Positions 37,955 to 46,899 of a DNA stretch of 64,000 nucleotides are shown piece by piece (the stretch's first letter is position 1; each line of letters starts with the position of its first letter). The DNA comes from JABDQA01 sp963759125. Its GTDB lineage: Bacteria; Desulfobacterota; Desulfobulbia; Desulfobulbales; Desulfocapsaceae. Location of the stretch: contig CAVWXN010000008.1 of NCBI GenBank assembly GCA_963759125.1, positions 62,001 through 126,000 on the forward strand, written 5' to 3'. Below the pieces are notes generated by a model that worked only from the letters and a program-made list of their open reading frames with translations, made no database searches and had not been told where the DNA came from. A program made the translations under genes and the position numbers.

Positions 37955-39865
37955 ATGTCCAGAAAACACGTCTATTTTCCATATCTGATTCTTTTTACAT
38001 TTCTCTCTCTTGTCTTCTTTGTAAGGGAGCTCATTGCTTACCATCCCCCCTTTCCTTTCAATGAAGCACTCGTAGTCTATTCTCTTTTTGACCTTTTTCT
38101 ACTTGAATTGTGTGTTCTCCTCTGGGTGGCACAACTGCTGATTAACAGAGGCGTAGTCTCCAGAGTCAGTCTCTATGCGGTGAGTTCAATATTCATAGTG
38201 ATTTATTTCATGCAGATGGCCTCTTTTTATTACGGCAAGGAGTTTCTTACGAGACTGGCCATAGAGAACGCCGATCATTTTTATCTTTTTCTTGACGTTA
38301 AAGGATTACTTTTCATCGCGGCAATAGTAGCAACCTGTGTTCTTCTCATCCTGCTTACAGAGTTTCAACAAGCCAAGACGGATAATAGATCATTCTCACC
38401 TGGGACACTAATTCTCACGGCATCGACAGTAATCATCCTTACGGGCAACCTATGGCTCCCCGCCTCCGTGATAGAGGCACGAGACGGCTACCTGGCAGAA
38501 CGAAACCTTGCCCATACCAGCCCGTTACTATCGACATACTCGACCCTTTATGGGCAGGAAGGCAGCACTGCACAATCTCTTGCCCACAGCGGATTGAAGG
38601 CTTACGAACTTGAAGAACTCAAAAAGTTTGGATTCTTCTACGATCCTGCCTCAGAGTTTCCTCTTATCAAACCCTCGGTATATTCTAATCCACCTCCATT
38701 TTCTCTAAATTCCAATGAGGCTGATTCCACCCCAAATGTAATTGTTTTGTTCTCGGAAGGCCTCTCGGCACGCTCGATTGGCGCATATGGGGGCGCCTAC
38801 CCCGACCTTACCCCCTCTATTGATCGAATGGCAGGGGCATCTATGGTTGTACGCCGCTACTACAACCATACTGCCGCAACTTATCGAGGGCTTCACGGAC
38901 AGCTCGCCTCTATTTTTCCTTTGTATGGTGGTGTCGACGGCTGGCATTCTGATCTGGACAAGGTTTCTGGACGCAACTACTTGACCCTTGCCGATCTCTT
39001 CAAGCTTCAGGGATACGAAACAATTTTTCTAGATTCGCATCACAAAAACCATCCATCAAAAGTCGATGAGATGATGACTGAATTAGGCTTCAGTTCAGTT
39101 ATAACTGGAGACGAATTAGCAGCCATCTATCTCAACGATGACCCGCCTCTTGGCCAATCAGCATATTCTGATCATCAATATTTCCAGTTTGTCACTCGTT
39201 TTCTCCAGCAACGACTTTCGGGGCCCGAGAGAGGCAAGCCTTTCTTTCTGAGTCTTTATAATTTCGGCACTCATCCATTTTTAAAGAACTCAAAGGACGG
39301 AGTCCGCTATGCTGAAGGCAAGAACGCCACACTCAACAATATTCATAATTTCGACCATGCTTTCGGGCTGTTCTGGAATTATCTGCAGAAGTCGCCTTAC
39401 TTCGAAAACACTATTCTTATACTCACTGCTGATCATTGCCATTTTCATGAAAAGACCTTTATTAAAGCTTTTGAGGATCCTGATTACCAGCAGCTATTTG
39501 TCGACCGGATCCCCCTGATTATCCATGACCCTTTGCGTGATTTACCCGAGTCATTTAATGCCGACAACGCCAGCAGCATAGATTTCGCGCCGAGCGTTGC
39601 CCATTACCTGGGACTTAAAAATATCAGCAATCCATGGCTTGGTCGTTCCATCTTCGAACGAAACGTTATCCTTTACTCAAACAAATCGGTGGCAGCACTT
39701 GGCCCCCATGAAATTTTTCTCATAACCGACGACAAGATTCATTCTCTCAACGAAAACGGAATCCATCAGACAACCCTCGAAATCCTCGACAATTATATAA
39801 ACATCGTGAGACAGCTAGAGCTTGAAGACCAGATCTGGAAAGACAATTCTCTCACCATTCCTTGA
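37955..39865 (+). CDS. LtaS/sulfatase-fold membrane phosphotransferase-like protein
   Basis: 636 residues: about five TM helices within residues 1-175, then an extracytoplasmic alkaline-phosphatase-superfamily domain (about 255-600). Seen: the first metal site NVIVLFSEGLSARSIG near 262-277, a likely nucleophile Thr in NHTAATYRGLHG near 305-316, LDSHHKN near 355, and ILTADHCHFHEKT near 490 with metal-binding Asp/His residues. This architecture matches phosphoglycerol and phosphoethanolamine transferases (LtaS, OpgB, EptA groups), which decorate lipids or glycans in the periplasm. The substrate is uncertain. It has no clear ribosome-binding site and lies 180 nt after the rRNA operon hairpin. 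Confidence 0.82.
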   Translation: MSRKHVYFPYLILFTFLSLVFFVRELIAYHPPFPFNEALVVYSLFDLFLLELCVLLWVAQLLINRGVVSRVSLYAVSSIFIVIYFMQMASFYYGKEFLTRLAIENADHFYLFLDVKGLLFIAAIVATCVLLILLTEFQQAKTDNRSFSPGTLILTASTVIILTGNLWLPASVIEARDGYLAERNLAHTSPLLSTYSTLYGQEGSTAQSLAHSGLKAYELEELKKFGFFYDPASEFPLIKPSVYSNPPPFSLNSNEADSTPNVIVLFSEGLSARSIGAYGGAYPDLTPSIDRMAGASMVVRRYYNHTAATYRGLHGQLASIFPLYGGVDGWHSDLDKVSGRNYLTLADLFKLQGYETIFLDSHHKNHPSKVDEMMTELGFSSVITGDELAAIYLNDDPPLGQSAYSDHQYFQFVTRFLQQRLSGPERGKPFFLSLYNFGTHPFLKNSKDGVRYAEGKNATLNNIHNFDHAFGLFWNYLQKSPYFENTILILTADHCHFHEKTFIKAFEDPDYQQLFVDRIPLIIHDPLRDLPESFNADNASSIDFAPSVAHYLGLKNISNPWLGRSIFERNVILYSNKSVAALGPHEIFLITDDKIHSLNENGIHQTTLEILDNYINIVRQLELEDQIWKDNSLTIP

Positions 39866-39984
39866 CGGAATTTGGCAAAATCAATACCAGTGAAAATCAT
39901 CTAACCATTAAGTCCAGTATCATCTGGATGAACTTTGATGTGCGAATTTTCAGGTAGTGAGAAAAAAACTATCAAGAGGGGCCA

Positions 39985-40305
39985 ATGAGCATCGACATAG
40001 AGTCACTGAGCTACGAAGAACTTCTCGAACTGCAGCACATGATATCCCGGAGACTTAAAGCTATTGAGCCGGGCAGATCCTCAAAAATAAACTGGAAATT
40101 CAATCCGGGTGATAAAGTGAGTTTCTCCCACCCCACTCTCGGGCTTCAGACCGGTACCCTGCTGGTGTACAATGAAAAAACTGTTACCGTAATTACGCGA
40201 TCTGGCCAGAAATGGGACGTTTCCCCCCACCTTTTACGTAAGGTAGTTTACAAAGACAAGCAGGCTAGTAAGGTCTACAAGATGCCCGATAAACCCGAAA
40301 AATAG
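39985..40305 (+). CDS. hypothetical protein with helix plus SH3/KOW-like domain
   Basis: 106 residues. Residues 1-30 form an amphipathic helix (SLSYEELLELQHMISRRLKAIE). Residues about 35-95 read like a small beta barrel (FNPGDKVSF, TGTLLVYNEKTVTVI, GQKWDVSPHLLRKV), a pattern seen in uncharacterised bacterial proteins that resemble KOW/SH3 nucleic-acid-binding domains. The AGAGGGG ribosome-binding site before the ATG is strong. It precedes the CoA-transferase gene by 46 nt on the same strand. Function unknown. Confidence 0.75.
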   Translation: MSIDIESLSYEELLELQHMISRRLKAIEPGRSSKINWKFNPGDKVSFSHPTLGLQTGTLLVYNEKTVTVITRSGQKWDVSPHLLRKVVYKDKQASKVYKMPDKPEK

Positions 40306-40351
40306 TTTTTCGGACAAGGCGGGACAACACAATTCATAAGGAAATCACTTC

Positions 40352-41566
40352 ATGGTCAAAGGATTGGAAGGTGTCAAAGTAGTTGAAGTCGGAGGAGCTT
40401 TTGCGATGCCGCTTGCCGGCATGTTGATGGGAAGCTGGGGGGCTGAGGTTATTCATGTCGAACCGCCGGGCCGGGGAGACCTTCAACGTCATCTTTTGGC
40501 TGCAGGCATGGCTGGCTGGGCAAAGCCACATGAAATCAACTATATATGGGAACACGTTGATCGAAACAAGAAAAGCCTTACTGTCAACCTGAAATCCGCC
40601 GAAGGACAAGAGATCATCCATCGACTTGCAGAAGAAACAGACGTTTTTCTGAACAATCTCAGACCTTACGAAATGCAAAAATTCAACCTCGGGTATGACA
40701 CAATTTCGGCCCGCAACCCCCGAATCGTCTATGCAAATCTCACCGGGTACGGACAGCGGGGTCCGGAAAAAAACACCGGCGGCTATGACTCAGTAGCCTT
40801 TTGGGCCCGCAGCGGCGTGATGGACCTGATGCACGAACCAGACGGCGCACCCAACATCTCAAGACCGGCCTACGGCGATTCCATCACCTCACAGAGCCTT
40901 CTTGCCGGAGTAATGGCCGCCCTGTTCATTCGAGAGCGCACAGGCGAAGGCCAGGAAGTAGAGGTTTCGCTCTACAACTCTGCTATTTTCGCCCTTGGAA
41001 CGGATCTGTCAGGCTGCCTGATAACCGGCGAAGACTCGATCCGTCCCACAAGACAGACCATGTCAAACCCGATTCGGAATATCTACCCCACCAGCGACAA
41101 CCGCTGGATCATGCTCGGCATGACCACCTCGCAACCCTACTGGCCAAACTTTTGCAAAGCGATTGACCACTCTGAACTTACTGAAGATCCCAGATTTGCC
41201 AATCCCGAGGCCCGGACAGAAAACGCCAGCGAACTTGTTTCCATCATAGAGCGCGTATTTCGAACCAGAACCTACCAGCAGTGGAAAGAAATACTGAGCC
41301 TCAACAAACTTATCTGGGCACCGTTGCAAACCCCTCTTGAAGTGACCCAGGACGAACAAGCCATTGCCAACGAGTATTTCTGCGAATGGGACCACCCGAA
41401 CTATGGCAGCATCAAATTGTTGAACAATCCCATAAAGTTGTCTCGAACTCCCGCAGAAAATGTCTGCAAGGCTCCCGACCTGGGAGAGCACACTGATCAA
41501 ATCCTGGAGAGACTCGGATACGAGCCGGAACTAATAGAGGACCTGCGCAGCAGCGGAATTATCTGA
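40352..41566 (+). CDS. family III CoA-transferase (CaiB/BaiF type)
   Basis: Moves CoA between carboxylic acids through an enzyme-bound aspartyl-CoA thioester; cytosolic dimer. 404 aa, typical. Seen: GVKVVEVGGAFAMPLAGMLMGSWGAEVI (N-terminal Rossmann part), DRNKKSLTVNLKSAEG near 70-85, NLTGYGQRGP near 130-139, the catalytic Asp in PAYGDSITSQ near 171, and SLYNSAIFALG. It has a strong AAGGA ribosome-binding site. The neighbouring genes do not reveal the acid. The 2-hydroxyacyl-CoA dehydratase activase at the window end belongs to a metabolism that often needs such transferases, but it is 20 kb away. Confidence 0.93.
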   Translation: MVKGLEGVKVVEVGGAFAMPLAGMLMGSWGAEVIHVEPPGRGDLQRHLLAAGMAGWAKPHEINYIWEHVDRNKKSLTVNLKSAEGQEIIHRLAEETDVFLNNLRPYEMQKFNLGYDTISARNPRIVYANLTGYGQRGPEKNTGGYDSVAFWARSGVMDLMHEPDGAPNISRPAYGDSITSQSLLAGVMAALFIRERTGEGQEVEVSLYNSAIFALGTDLSGCLITGEDSIRPTRQTMSNPIRNIYPTSDNRWIMLGMTTSQPYWPNFCKAIDHSELTEDPRFANPEARTENASELVSIIERVFRTRTYQQWKEILSLNKLIWAPLQTPLEVTQDEQAIANEYFCEWDHPNYGSIKLLNNPIKLSRTPAENVCKAPDLGEHTDQILERLGYEPELIEDLRSSGII

Positions 41567-41580
41567 TCAGCCGCACGGTT

Positions 41581-42156
41581 TTACTTCTTTTTACAATTCG
41601 GACAATCCAGCTGGATAAAGCGTGGATCGACTGGATACTCCAGCAGCTTTTCAGGTGATCGCCACGTTCCGTCGAACGCCCCAATTTTTTGACATGTGCT
41701 GCACACCGCGACTGGTTCTTCGAAGGATTGAACCAGGTCGAGAGCCTCTCTTAACTCCTCGAGTGAGCTGTTCAGAGAAGATTGGATGGTTACGATTCTC
41801 TCGGCTACCCTGATTCGCGCCCCAAGTTCATCGTCGTTGAAGGGCTTGGTTATATAATCGTCTGCCCCGGCCTCAAAGCCCTGGCTTATATCATTTTTAC
41901 TGTCGCGGGCGGTCAGCAGAATGACGTGAATCGGACTGCTGCGATCCAAACTCTTAATTTTTCGGCACAGGTCTATGCCGCTGATGCCTGGCATTTCCCA
42001 GTCGAGGACCGCAATCTGCGGGGGATTTTTTTGATTGATGATCTCCCAGGCGGTTTTACCGTCTTCAACGCTTTCGATTGAGTAACCCCAATTTTCCAGG
42101 CACACCTGGACCATTAATCTGGTGGTATATTCATCCTCGGCAATCAGAACTTTCAC
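41581..42156 (-). CDS. response regulator with C-terminal Cys4 motif
   Basis: 191 residues. The N-terminal receiver domain is complete: acidic pocket AEDE near 6-9, phosphoacceptor Asp52 in VLDWEMPG, Thr/Ala switch LLTARDS near 80-86 and Lys104 in TKPF. There is no DNA-binding output domain. After a helical linker (about 120-148) the tail has C152-x2-C155 (VCSTCQKIG), a Trp/Glu/Tyr stretch and C185-x2-C188 (CPNC), the layout of the CxxC-W-CPxC tail found in many sensory PAS and receiver proteins of anaerobes, possibly a zinc or redox site. The cognate kinase is unknown. Confidence 0.9.
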   Translation of the reverse strand: MKVLIAEDEYTTRLMVQVCLENWGYSIESVEDGKTAWEIINQKNPPQIAVLDWEMPGISGIDLCRKIKSLDRSSPIHVILLTARDSKNDISQGFEAGADDYITKPFNDDELGARIRVAERIVTIQSSLNSSLEELREALDLVQSFEEPVAVCSTCQKIGAFDGTWRSPEKLLEYPVDPRFIQLDCPNCKKK

Positions 42157-42304
42157 GTAACCAATCCTTTCTAGAAGTTAATCGATAATGCGCTCTCCTG
42201 AGGAAATACTCACCTTCTATTATCCAGATATTTATGGCAATTGTCCAATTGATTCACAAATATTAGAATAGAAATTAACCAATAACCATGTATTTTCGTT
42301 GCCG

Positions 42305-43129
42305 ATGAAACTTAAAGATCTTCTAAAAGAGGAACTCAGTGGCAAGGAGTTAGACCACCTGGTTCAAAGTTACGATCTGGTCGGAGATATTGCGATCACC
42401 CAAATTCCTACTGAGCTGTCTCACCGGCAAAAGCTGATTGGTGAAGCCATTCTCGCCACCAACAGCAGGATAAAAGTTGTTGCCAGGCGGGACGGTTTCT
42501 ACCAGGGTGACTACAGGACCATACCCCTTATTATAATAGCCGGCGAGGACAGGAAAGAAACTGAACATGTTGAGTTTGGAATCCGCCTCCAGCTCAATCC
42601 GGAATTGGTCTATTTTTCAGTGAGAAGCAGCACCGAAAGAAAACGGATTGCCGACCTGGTGGAACGAGGCGAGGATATTCTGGTCATGTTCTCCGGAATA
42701 GCTCCCTATCCTCTTATTATCAATAAATTCAGCCAGGCCAGATCGATTGTCGGCATTGAATCGAATCCTCTCGCCCATAAGTATGCTACACGCAACCTTA
42801 CGCTGAACAAGGTTAAAGATTCGATTGAGTTGTATTGGGGAGATGTTACAGACGTGCTTCCTGAAATTGATCGAAAATTTCAGCGGATCATTATGCCTTT
42901 GCCGACAGCTGCAAAAGGCTATATACCCGTGGCGCTCAGGTTCCTGAGCCCAGGCGGCACAATTCACTTCTACGATTTTCAGCCAGTGGGAAGTTTTACC
43001 GCTTCGCTGGACACCATCAATCACTTATGCCGGCATTCTGGACGCCAGGTACTGAGTTCGACAGCTGCTGTCTGCGGGCATACCAGTCCGGGTATCAACA
43101 GGGTCTGTCTTGATACGGCGATTGGGTAA
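42305..43129 (+). CDS. Trm5-like class I SAM-dependent methyltransferase
   Basis: 274 residues from the ATG at 42305; a TTG two codons earlier is possible. It resembles the archaeal/eukaryotic Met-10/Trm5 tRNA methyltransferase group, which methylates G37. Seen: an N-terminal DLVGDIAITQIP near 24-35, the SAM motif ILVMFSGIAPYPLIINK near 121-137, the acidic IVGIESNPLAHKYA near 145-158, and the motif IMPLPTAAKGYIPVAL near 199-214, where Trm5 enzymes have NLP-type active-site residues. Bacteria normally use the unrelated TrmD, so a Trm5-like protein here is notable and may have a different RNA target. It converges with the SpoIIE gene, 45 nt away. Confidence 0.8.
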   Translation: MKLKDLLKEELSGKELDHLVQSYDLVGDIAITQIPTELSHRQKLIGEAILATNSRIKVVARRDGFYQGDYRTIPLIIIAGEDRKETEHVEFGIRLQLNPELVYFSVRSSTERKRIADLVERGEDILVMFSGIAPYPLIINKFSQARSIVGIESNPLAHKYATRNLTLNKVKDSIELYWGDVTDVLPEIDRKFQRIIMPLPTAAKGYIPVALRFLSPGGTIHFYDFQPVGSFTASLDTINHLCRHSGRQVLSSTAAVCGHTSPGINRVCLDTAIG

Positions 43130-43174
43130 GTTGCCGCCCTGGCAAACAAGTCCATCTCATCTGAACTAAGTTGA

Positions 43175-44890
43175 CTACAGACCATTTATTTTAACAATTA
43201 CCAGAGTGATATCATCCTCAGACTTTTTGCCTAGAGTAAATTCGTTCAGCTCGTGGTAAACGGCATTGAGTATTCCCTCTGCGCTCTTATCCGCGTTTTT
43301 TCTGATGATGTCCTGGTAGCGTGCTTTGCCAAACATCTCACCTGCCCTATTGAACGCTTCCCAGATACCGTCCGTGCCAATGGCGATGATCTGACCGTTG
43401 AGCAGTCCAGTCTTGTGGTTTTCCGCGTATTGAAAACCATCACTCACTCCAAGGGCGATGCCGATGCCTTTCAATTCTTCAAATTCGTCCTGCTTTGGTG
43501 AATAGATAAGGGCCGGGTCATGCCCAGCCCTGACCCAGTCAAGGCATTGCCGTTCCGGATCGATCGTCAGGCAGAATAAGGTCATGAATTTACCGGTGTC
43601 CAGGGTATCATGGGCAAGATGATTATTCATGGCCGTCACAATCTCGGATATGGATCCTGGCTGCGAAGCGCGCATTCTTAAAAAGGCCCGGGCAGTGGTC
43701 ATCAGCAGAGCGGAATCAACACCGTGCCCCGAGATGTCCCCGACCACAATACTAAACATCCCTTTAGTCGAATCCCGCCGCCAGATAAAATCGTAGTAGT
43801 CACCTCCAATTTCATCACACGACACATTTCGACCCGCAATATCAAGCCCTCTTACCCTCGGCATCTCTGAGGGAAGCATGCTTTTCTGAACTTCACCGGC
43901 AAGCATCAGCGCCTTTTTATGTTCGGTCATATCAGTGACAAAGGCCATATTTCCTATAGCCCTGCCCCTGTCATCAAGAAGCGTGCTGCTGTGGATAAGC
44001 ACAGGGATCGCTCGTCCGTCCTTGCTCACTAATTCGCCTTCCAGATTACCCTGTTCCTCAGCCAGATATTTTTCCTTGTTGGCCATCATAAAAGATCTAA
44101 AATCATCAGTTGCCAGATCGAGAACGCTTTTTCCCAGCAACTCCTCCCGGGAATAACCGGTCATCTGGCAATAGGCATTGTTGACATCGACTATGCCGAG
44201 TCCCTCGTCCATCAGCACAAACCCTTCACCTGCCGTTTCAACGATGCGGCGAAACTTCTCTTCACTTTTTCTTAGTTTCTCTTCGGCCAGCTTTTTTTCG
44301 GTTATATCTATCAGAATTCCCTGATTGTGAATTTTTTCTCCATTTTCATCTCTCACCACTGAGGTCTGATCTTCCACCCAGCGGATCTCGCCCGATTTGG
44401 TGATGACACGATACACCTGGGTGTATTCCTCTAGATCAGCATCCGAGTATTGATTGACTTCCTCCCGCACCCGGTCGATGTCTTCAGTATAGACAATATC
44501 TGGGAACTTCATGCTCCCATCCAGAAACTCTCTGGCTTCATAACCGAAACGGCTGAGATTTTCAGAGACATATTCAAGCTGCGGTTTTGTTCCTGTTTTC
44601 CCTGCCTTTCTGCGAAAGAGCACAACCGGGCTCTGATTAACAATCAGCTTGGCCAGGCCCAATTCATCGACTGTCTGTCGGTACAAGTCAATCTGATGAG
44701 AAAGATCACGATCTGCGCCCTCAAGTTTGTTCTCTAATTTTTCTAAACGAAGTTCGGCTTTTCGTAACCGTTCCTTCAGCACTTCATTTTCTTCTGAACT
44801 CTTCATGAGCGAATTCTTTACCGATTTTTCATGTTTGTCTGAGAAGGCTTCCCTCTGGGTAAAGCAGTCTGACGTCTGCCAAACTATCAA
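43175..44890 (-). CDS. PAS-domain SpoIIE/PP2C serine phosphatase
   Basis: 571 residues: N-terminal coiled coil (about 32-70), two PAS domains (about 80-205 and 210-335), then a SpoIIE-type PP2C phosphatase domain (about 345-570). Seen: DQTSVVRDENGEKIHNQG (first PAS and PAC), MDEGLGIVDVNNAYCQMTG (second PAS), and the phosphatase metal motifs DEIGGDYYDF near 366 and VGDISGHGVDSALLM near 390. Such proteins dephosphorylate anti-sigma-factor antagonists in partner-switching pathways. It has no TM segment, so it senses a cytosolic signal. The start could also be the ATG at codon 29 (MKSSEEN). No STAS or HATPase partner is in the window. Confidence 0.92.
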   Translation of the reverse strand: MIVWQTSDCFTQREAFSDKHEKSVKNSLMKSSEENEVLKERLRKAELRLEKLENKLEGADRDLSHQIDLYRQTVDELGLAKLIVNQSPVVLFRRKAGKTGTKPQLEYVSENLSRFGYEAREFLDGSMKFPDIVYTEDIDRVREEVNQYSDADLEEYTQVYRVITKSGEIRWVEDQTSVVRDENGEKIHNQGILIDITEKKLAEEKLRKSEEKFRRIVETAGEGFVLMDEGLGIVDVNNAYCQMTGYSREELLGKSVLDLATDDFRSFMMANKEKYLAEEQGNLEGELVSKDGRAIPVLIHSSTLLDDRGRAIGNMAFVTDMTEHKKALMLAGEVQKSMLPSEMPRVRGLDIAGRNVSCDEIGGDYYDFIWRRDSTKGMFSIVVGDISGHGVDSALLMTTARAFLRMRASQPGSISEIVTAMNNHLAHDTLDTGKFMTLFCLTIDPERQCLDWVRAGHDPALIYSPKQDEFEELKGIGIALGVSDGFQYAENHKTGLLNGQIIAIGTDGIWEAFNRAGEMFGKARYQDIIRKNADKSAEGILNAVYHELNEFTLGKKSEDDITLVIVKINGL

Positions 44891-44980
44891 GGAAGCTGGT
44901 CATTCTTTCAATAATCACTATATTCACTCTTAATCAATTTGCGGATAAATGATGGAAACCATGCTCATCCAGGACCTTTT

Positions 44981-45604
44981 ATGACTGACGAACAAAAACA
45001 AATGACTATTTTCTCGGACTATATCTGACCCTGGTGTTATTTCATTACCGGGCGTATTGATAAACTGAAAAAAGAGTTTGATATCACTGTAGAATGGAAG
45101 GCTTTCCCTCTCCATCCAGATACACCGCAGCAAGGGCTATCTCTGGAAGAGCTGTTCAATGCACCGACCGAGAAAATCAAGGCAATGGTTGCAGGGCTCA
45201 AACAGACAGCCGTGAACCTCGGCCTGCCGTTTGGCGATAGGACAAAAACCTATAATTCCAGGCTGGCCCAGGAAATCGGTCTGTGGGCAGAGGATCTCAA
45301 GAGGGGGGACGCGTTTCACCAGGCGGCATTTAAATCCTATTTCGTGGATGGAGAAAACCTCGCAGATCGACAGGTACTTTTAAGTCTGGCAGCAAAGGCA
45401 GATTTACCAGCAAGAGAAGCTGGGGTAGTCCTTGATACGAGAAGCTATGCCGAAAAAGTAGACAGCCACTGGCGGGAAGCACGCGAACTTGGAATAAATG
45501 CCGTGCCCACTTTTCTCATGGGCTTCAACCGGGTTGTCGGGGCCCAGAGTTATGAGGCCCTCTCCGACCTGGTAATGATGGCAGGAGCGGGGAAAAACCC
45601 ATAG
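44981..45604 (+). CDS. FrnE/DsbA-like thioredoxin-fold selenoprotein (UGA read as selenocysteine)
   Basis: 207 codons from ATG 44981 to TAG 45602-45604, open except for one TGA at 45026-45028 (codon 16). Read through, the active site is DYI-U-PWCY: selenocysteine exactly where FrnE/DsbA relatives have Cys in CPWC. The protein continues through the expected thioredoxin-fold and helical insert, with a cis-Pro loop near the end (NAVPTFLMGF). An AGGA site lies 5-7 nt before the ATG. A hairpin with a CGGGC loop begins 8 nt after the TGA (listed separately), and selA is 14 kb away. Starting at 45185 instead would lose the whole active site. It has no signal peptide, so it is cytosolic. The substrate is unknown. 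Confidence 0.88.
45026..45063 (+). promoter_or_regulatory. candidate bacterial SECIS element
   Basis: After the TGA (45026-45028), bases 45037-45048 (TTATTTCATTAC) pair with 45054-45063 (GTATTGATAA): an outer 5-bp stem, a small internal loop and TAC/GTA at the top. The apical loop CGGGC (45049-45053) starts 20 nt after the UGA and has G in its second position. That fits the distance and loop rule known for SelB-recognised bacterial SECIS elements. Confidence 0.68.
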
Positions 45605-45606
45605 TC

Positions 45607-46899
45607 CTAGAAAAAAAATGTAACGACCAGATAGGCCTGGGTAGGGCTGCCGAATTCAGTGCCATCCTCGGGATTTAGAAGATTCCCGAATTCACTTCCG
45701 TCGGACCCGACAGGAACATTTACCCCTACCAGCAGATCGGCAGATTGACTTATACTCCAGTTGATCCGGGGTTGGAAAAGAAATGACTGATCTTCGAGAT
45801 TATAGATCAGGGTAGAAAAAATGTTGACCAATGGATGGGCTTCATATTGCAGCAGCACATCAACATAATACCTTCCTGTGACGAAAATTTCGCCGCGCGC
45901 CAGCCGCTCTCGCAAGGCTTCATTTTGCAGCGCATCAAGAGGGTCTGACTCACCCAGGCCGTTATAATAAAACTCAACGAAACCATACCAGTTCTTAGCG
46001 GACCAGTTCCAAGAGTAGTCATAGTTCAGCACCGCCGAGAAAAAAGACTGCACGTCGCTCTCTTCTTCCAGATAGGTCCAGGTCAGATCTGATCTCAATA
46101 CTCCTTCACCGAGATAGGTAACCACCCCCGCCCCTACGATGGGATCCTCATAGTTTTTCAGAGCATAGACATCGAAATCTCCAGGATCAGCGGACAGTCT
46201 CATTTTCACCCCATAGGTGGACTGACCGGAGTCCAGCTCGTTGTCTTCCCCGGTCCGGGGGACGATCACCAATTGTAGATCCGACATGAGTGCAAAGCCG
46301 TTTTGATACAGGATCATGTCACTGCCGATCTTATAATCTCTAATGATATCTGAGGGGGCGAAAGGGTTAATGAGATCAGCGGGATTAAACAGCAGACCGT
46401 TTCCCCAGGTGAGCGCTTGCCGCCCGATACTGAAATTACCAATGGCGCTGTTGTGGGCCAGAAAGAGTCGATCCAGCCGTTGATAGAGGATATAATCGTC
46501 GCCTTCGGAGAGGACCTTGGTCAGAGAAAAAAGCTGGTTGTCATCGGAGGGACTTCCGCTTTGATACAGGTAAGATTCGCTGAATTTGGGGTATTGTGCT
46601 GCTATTTCATTGATCGCTTCCCTGGTCTGGCCGCCACTTAGTACAAGCTCATAGGCGAGGTTGAAGCTAGTCCGATCTCCCCAATAGAAAGAACTGTTCA
46701 AGCGACCGTCAAGGCCACCGTTTAAAAAAAATTGATCTCCTCGAGTTTCTGACAGGAGATGGTCTGCAGAATAGTATTCAAGAGAGGCATTGGCCCTGAG
46801 ATGACCGGACCAATCCAGGTCAAACTCTGAAGCCGACAGCGGTTTGCGAAAGGTGCTGGAAATAAGACAAACTGCAATGAAAAACCAAGGGCTTCTCAT
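45607..46899 (-). CDS. outer-membrane beta-barrel protein of the LolA/FtsX operon
   Basis: 430 residues with a Sec-type signal peptide (about 1-23) and then alternating amphipathic strands rich in Tyr/Trp/Asn, ending in YLVVTFFF, the aromatic C-terminal strand that BAM recognises. A GRQALTWGNGLLFNPADL motif near 155-172 recalls DUF1302-type barrels. It is the last gene of the five-gene minus-strand operon, overlapping the ATPase gene by 4 nt (46896-46899), so it is probably the outer-membrane end of the same transport pathway. Its exact substrate is unknown. It converges with the selenoprotein gene, 2 nt apart. Confidence 0.85.
   Translation of the reverse strand: MRSPWFFIAVCLISSTFRKPLSASEFDLDWSGHLRANASLEYYSADHLLSETRGDQFFLNGGLDGRLNSSFYWGDRTSFNLAYELVLSGGQTREAINEIAAQYPKFSESYLYQSGSPSDDNQLFSLTKVLSEGDDYILYQRLDRLFLAHNSAIGNFSIGRQALTWGNGLLFNPADLINPFAPSDIIRDYKIGSDMILYQNGFALMSDLQLVIVPRTGEDNELDSGQSTYGVKMRLSADPGDFDVYALKNYEDPIVGAGVVTYLGEGVLRSDLTWTYLEEESDVQSFFSAVLNYDYSWNWSAKNWYGFVEFYYNGLGESDPLDALQNEALRERLARGEIFVTGRYYVDVLLQYEAHPLVNIFSTLIYNLEDQSFLFQPRINWSISQSADLLVGVNVPVGSDGSEFGNLLNPEDGTEFGSPTQAYLVVTFFF

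Noticed and set aside
45185..45604. Start at the internal ATG as an ordinary 139-aa protein
   Set aside because: This would discard the thioredoxin active site and N-terminal strand; the read-through frame is fully homologous up to 44981.
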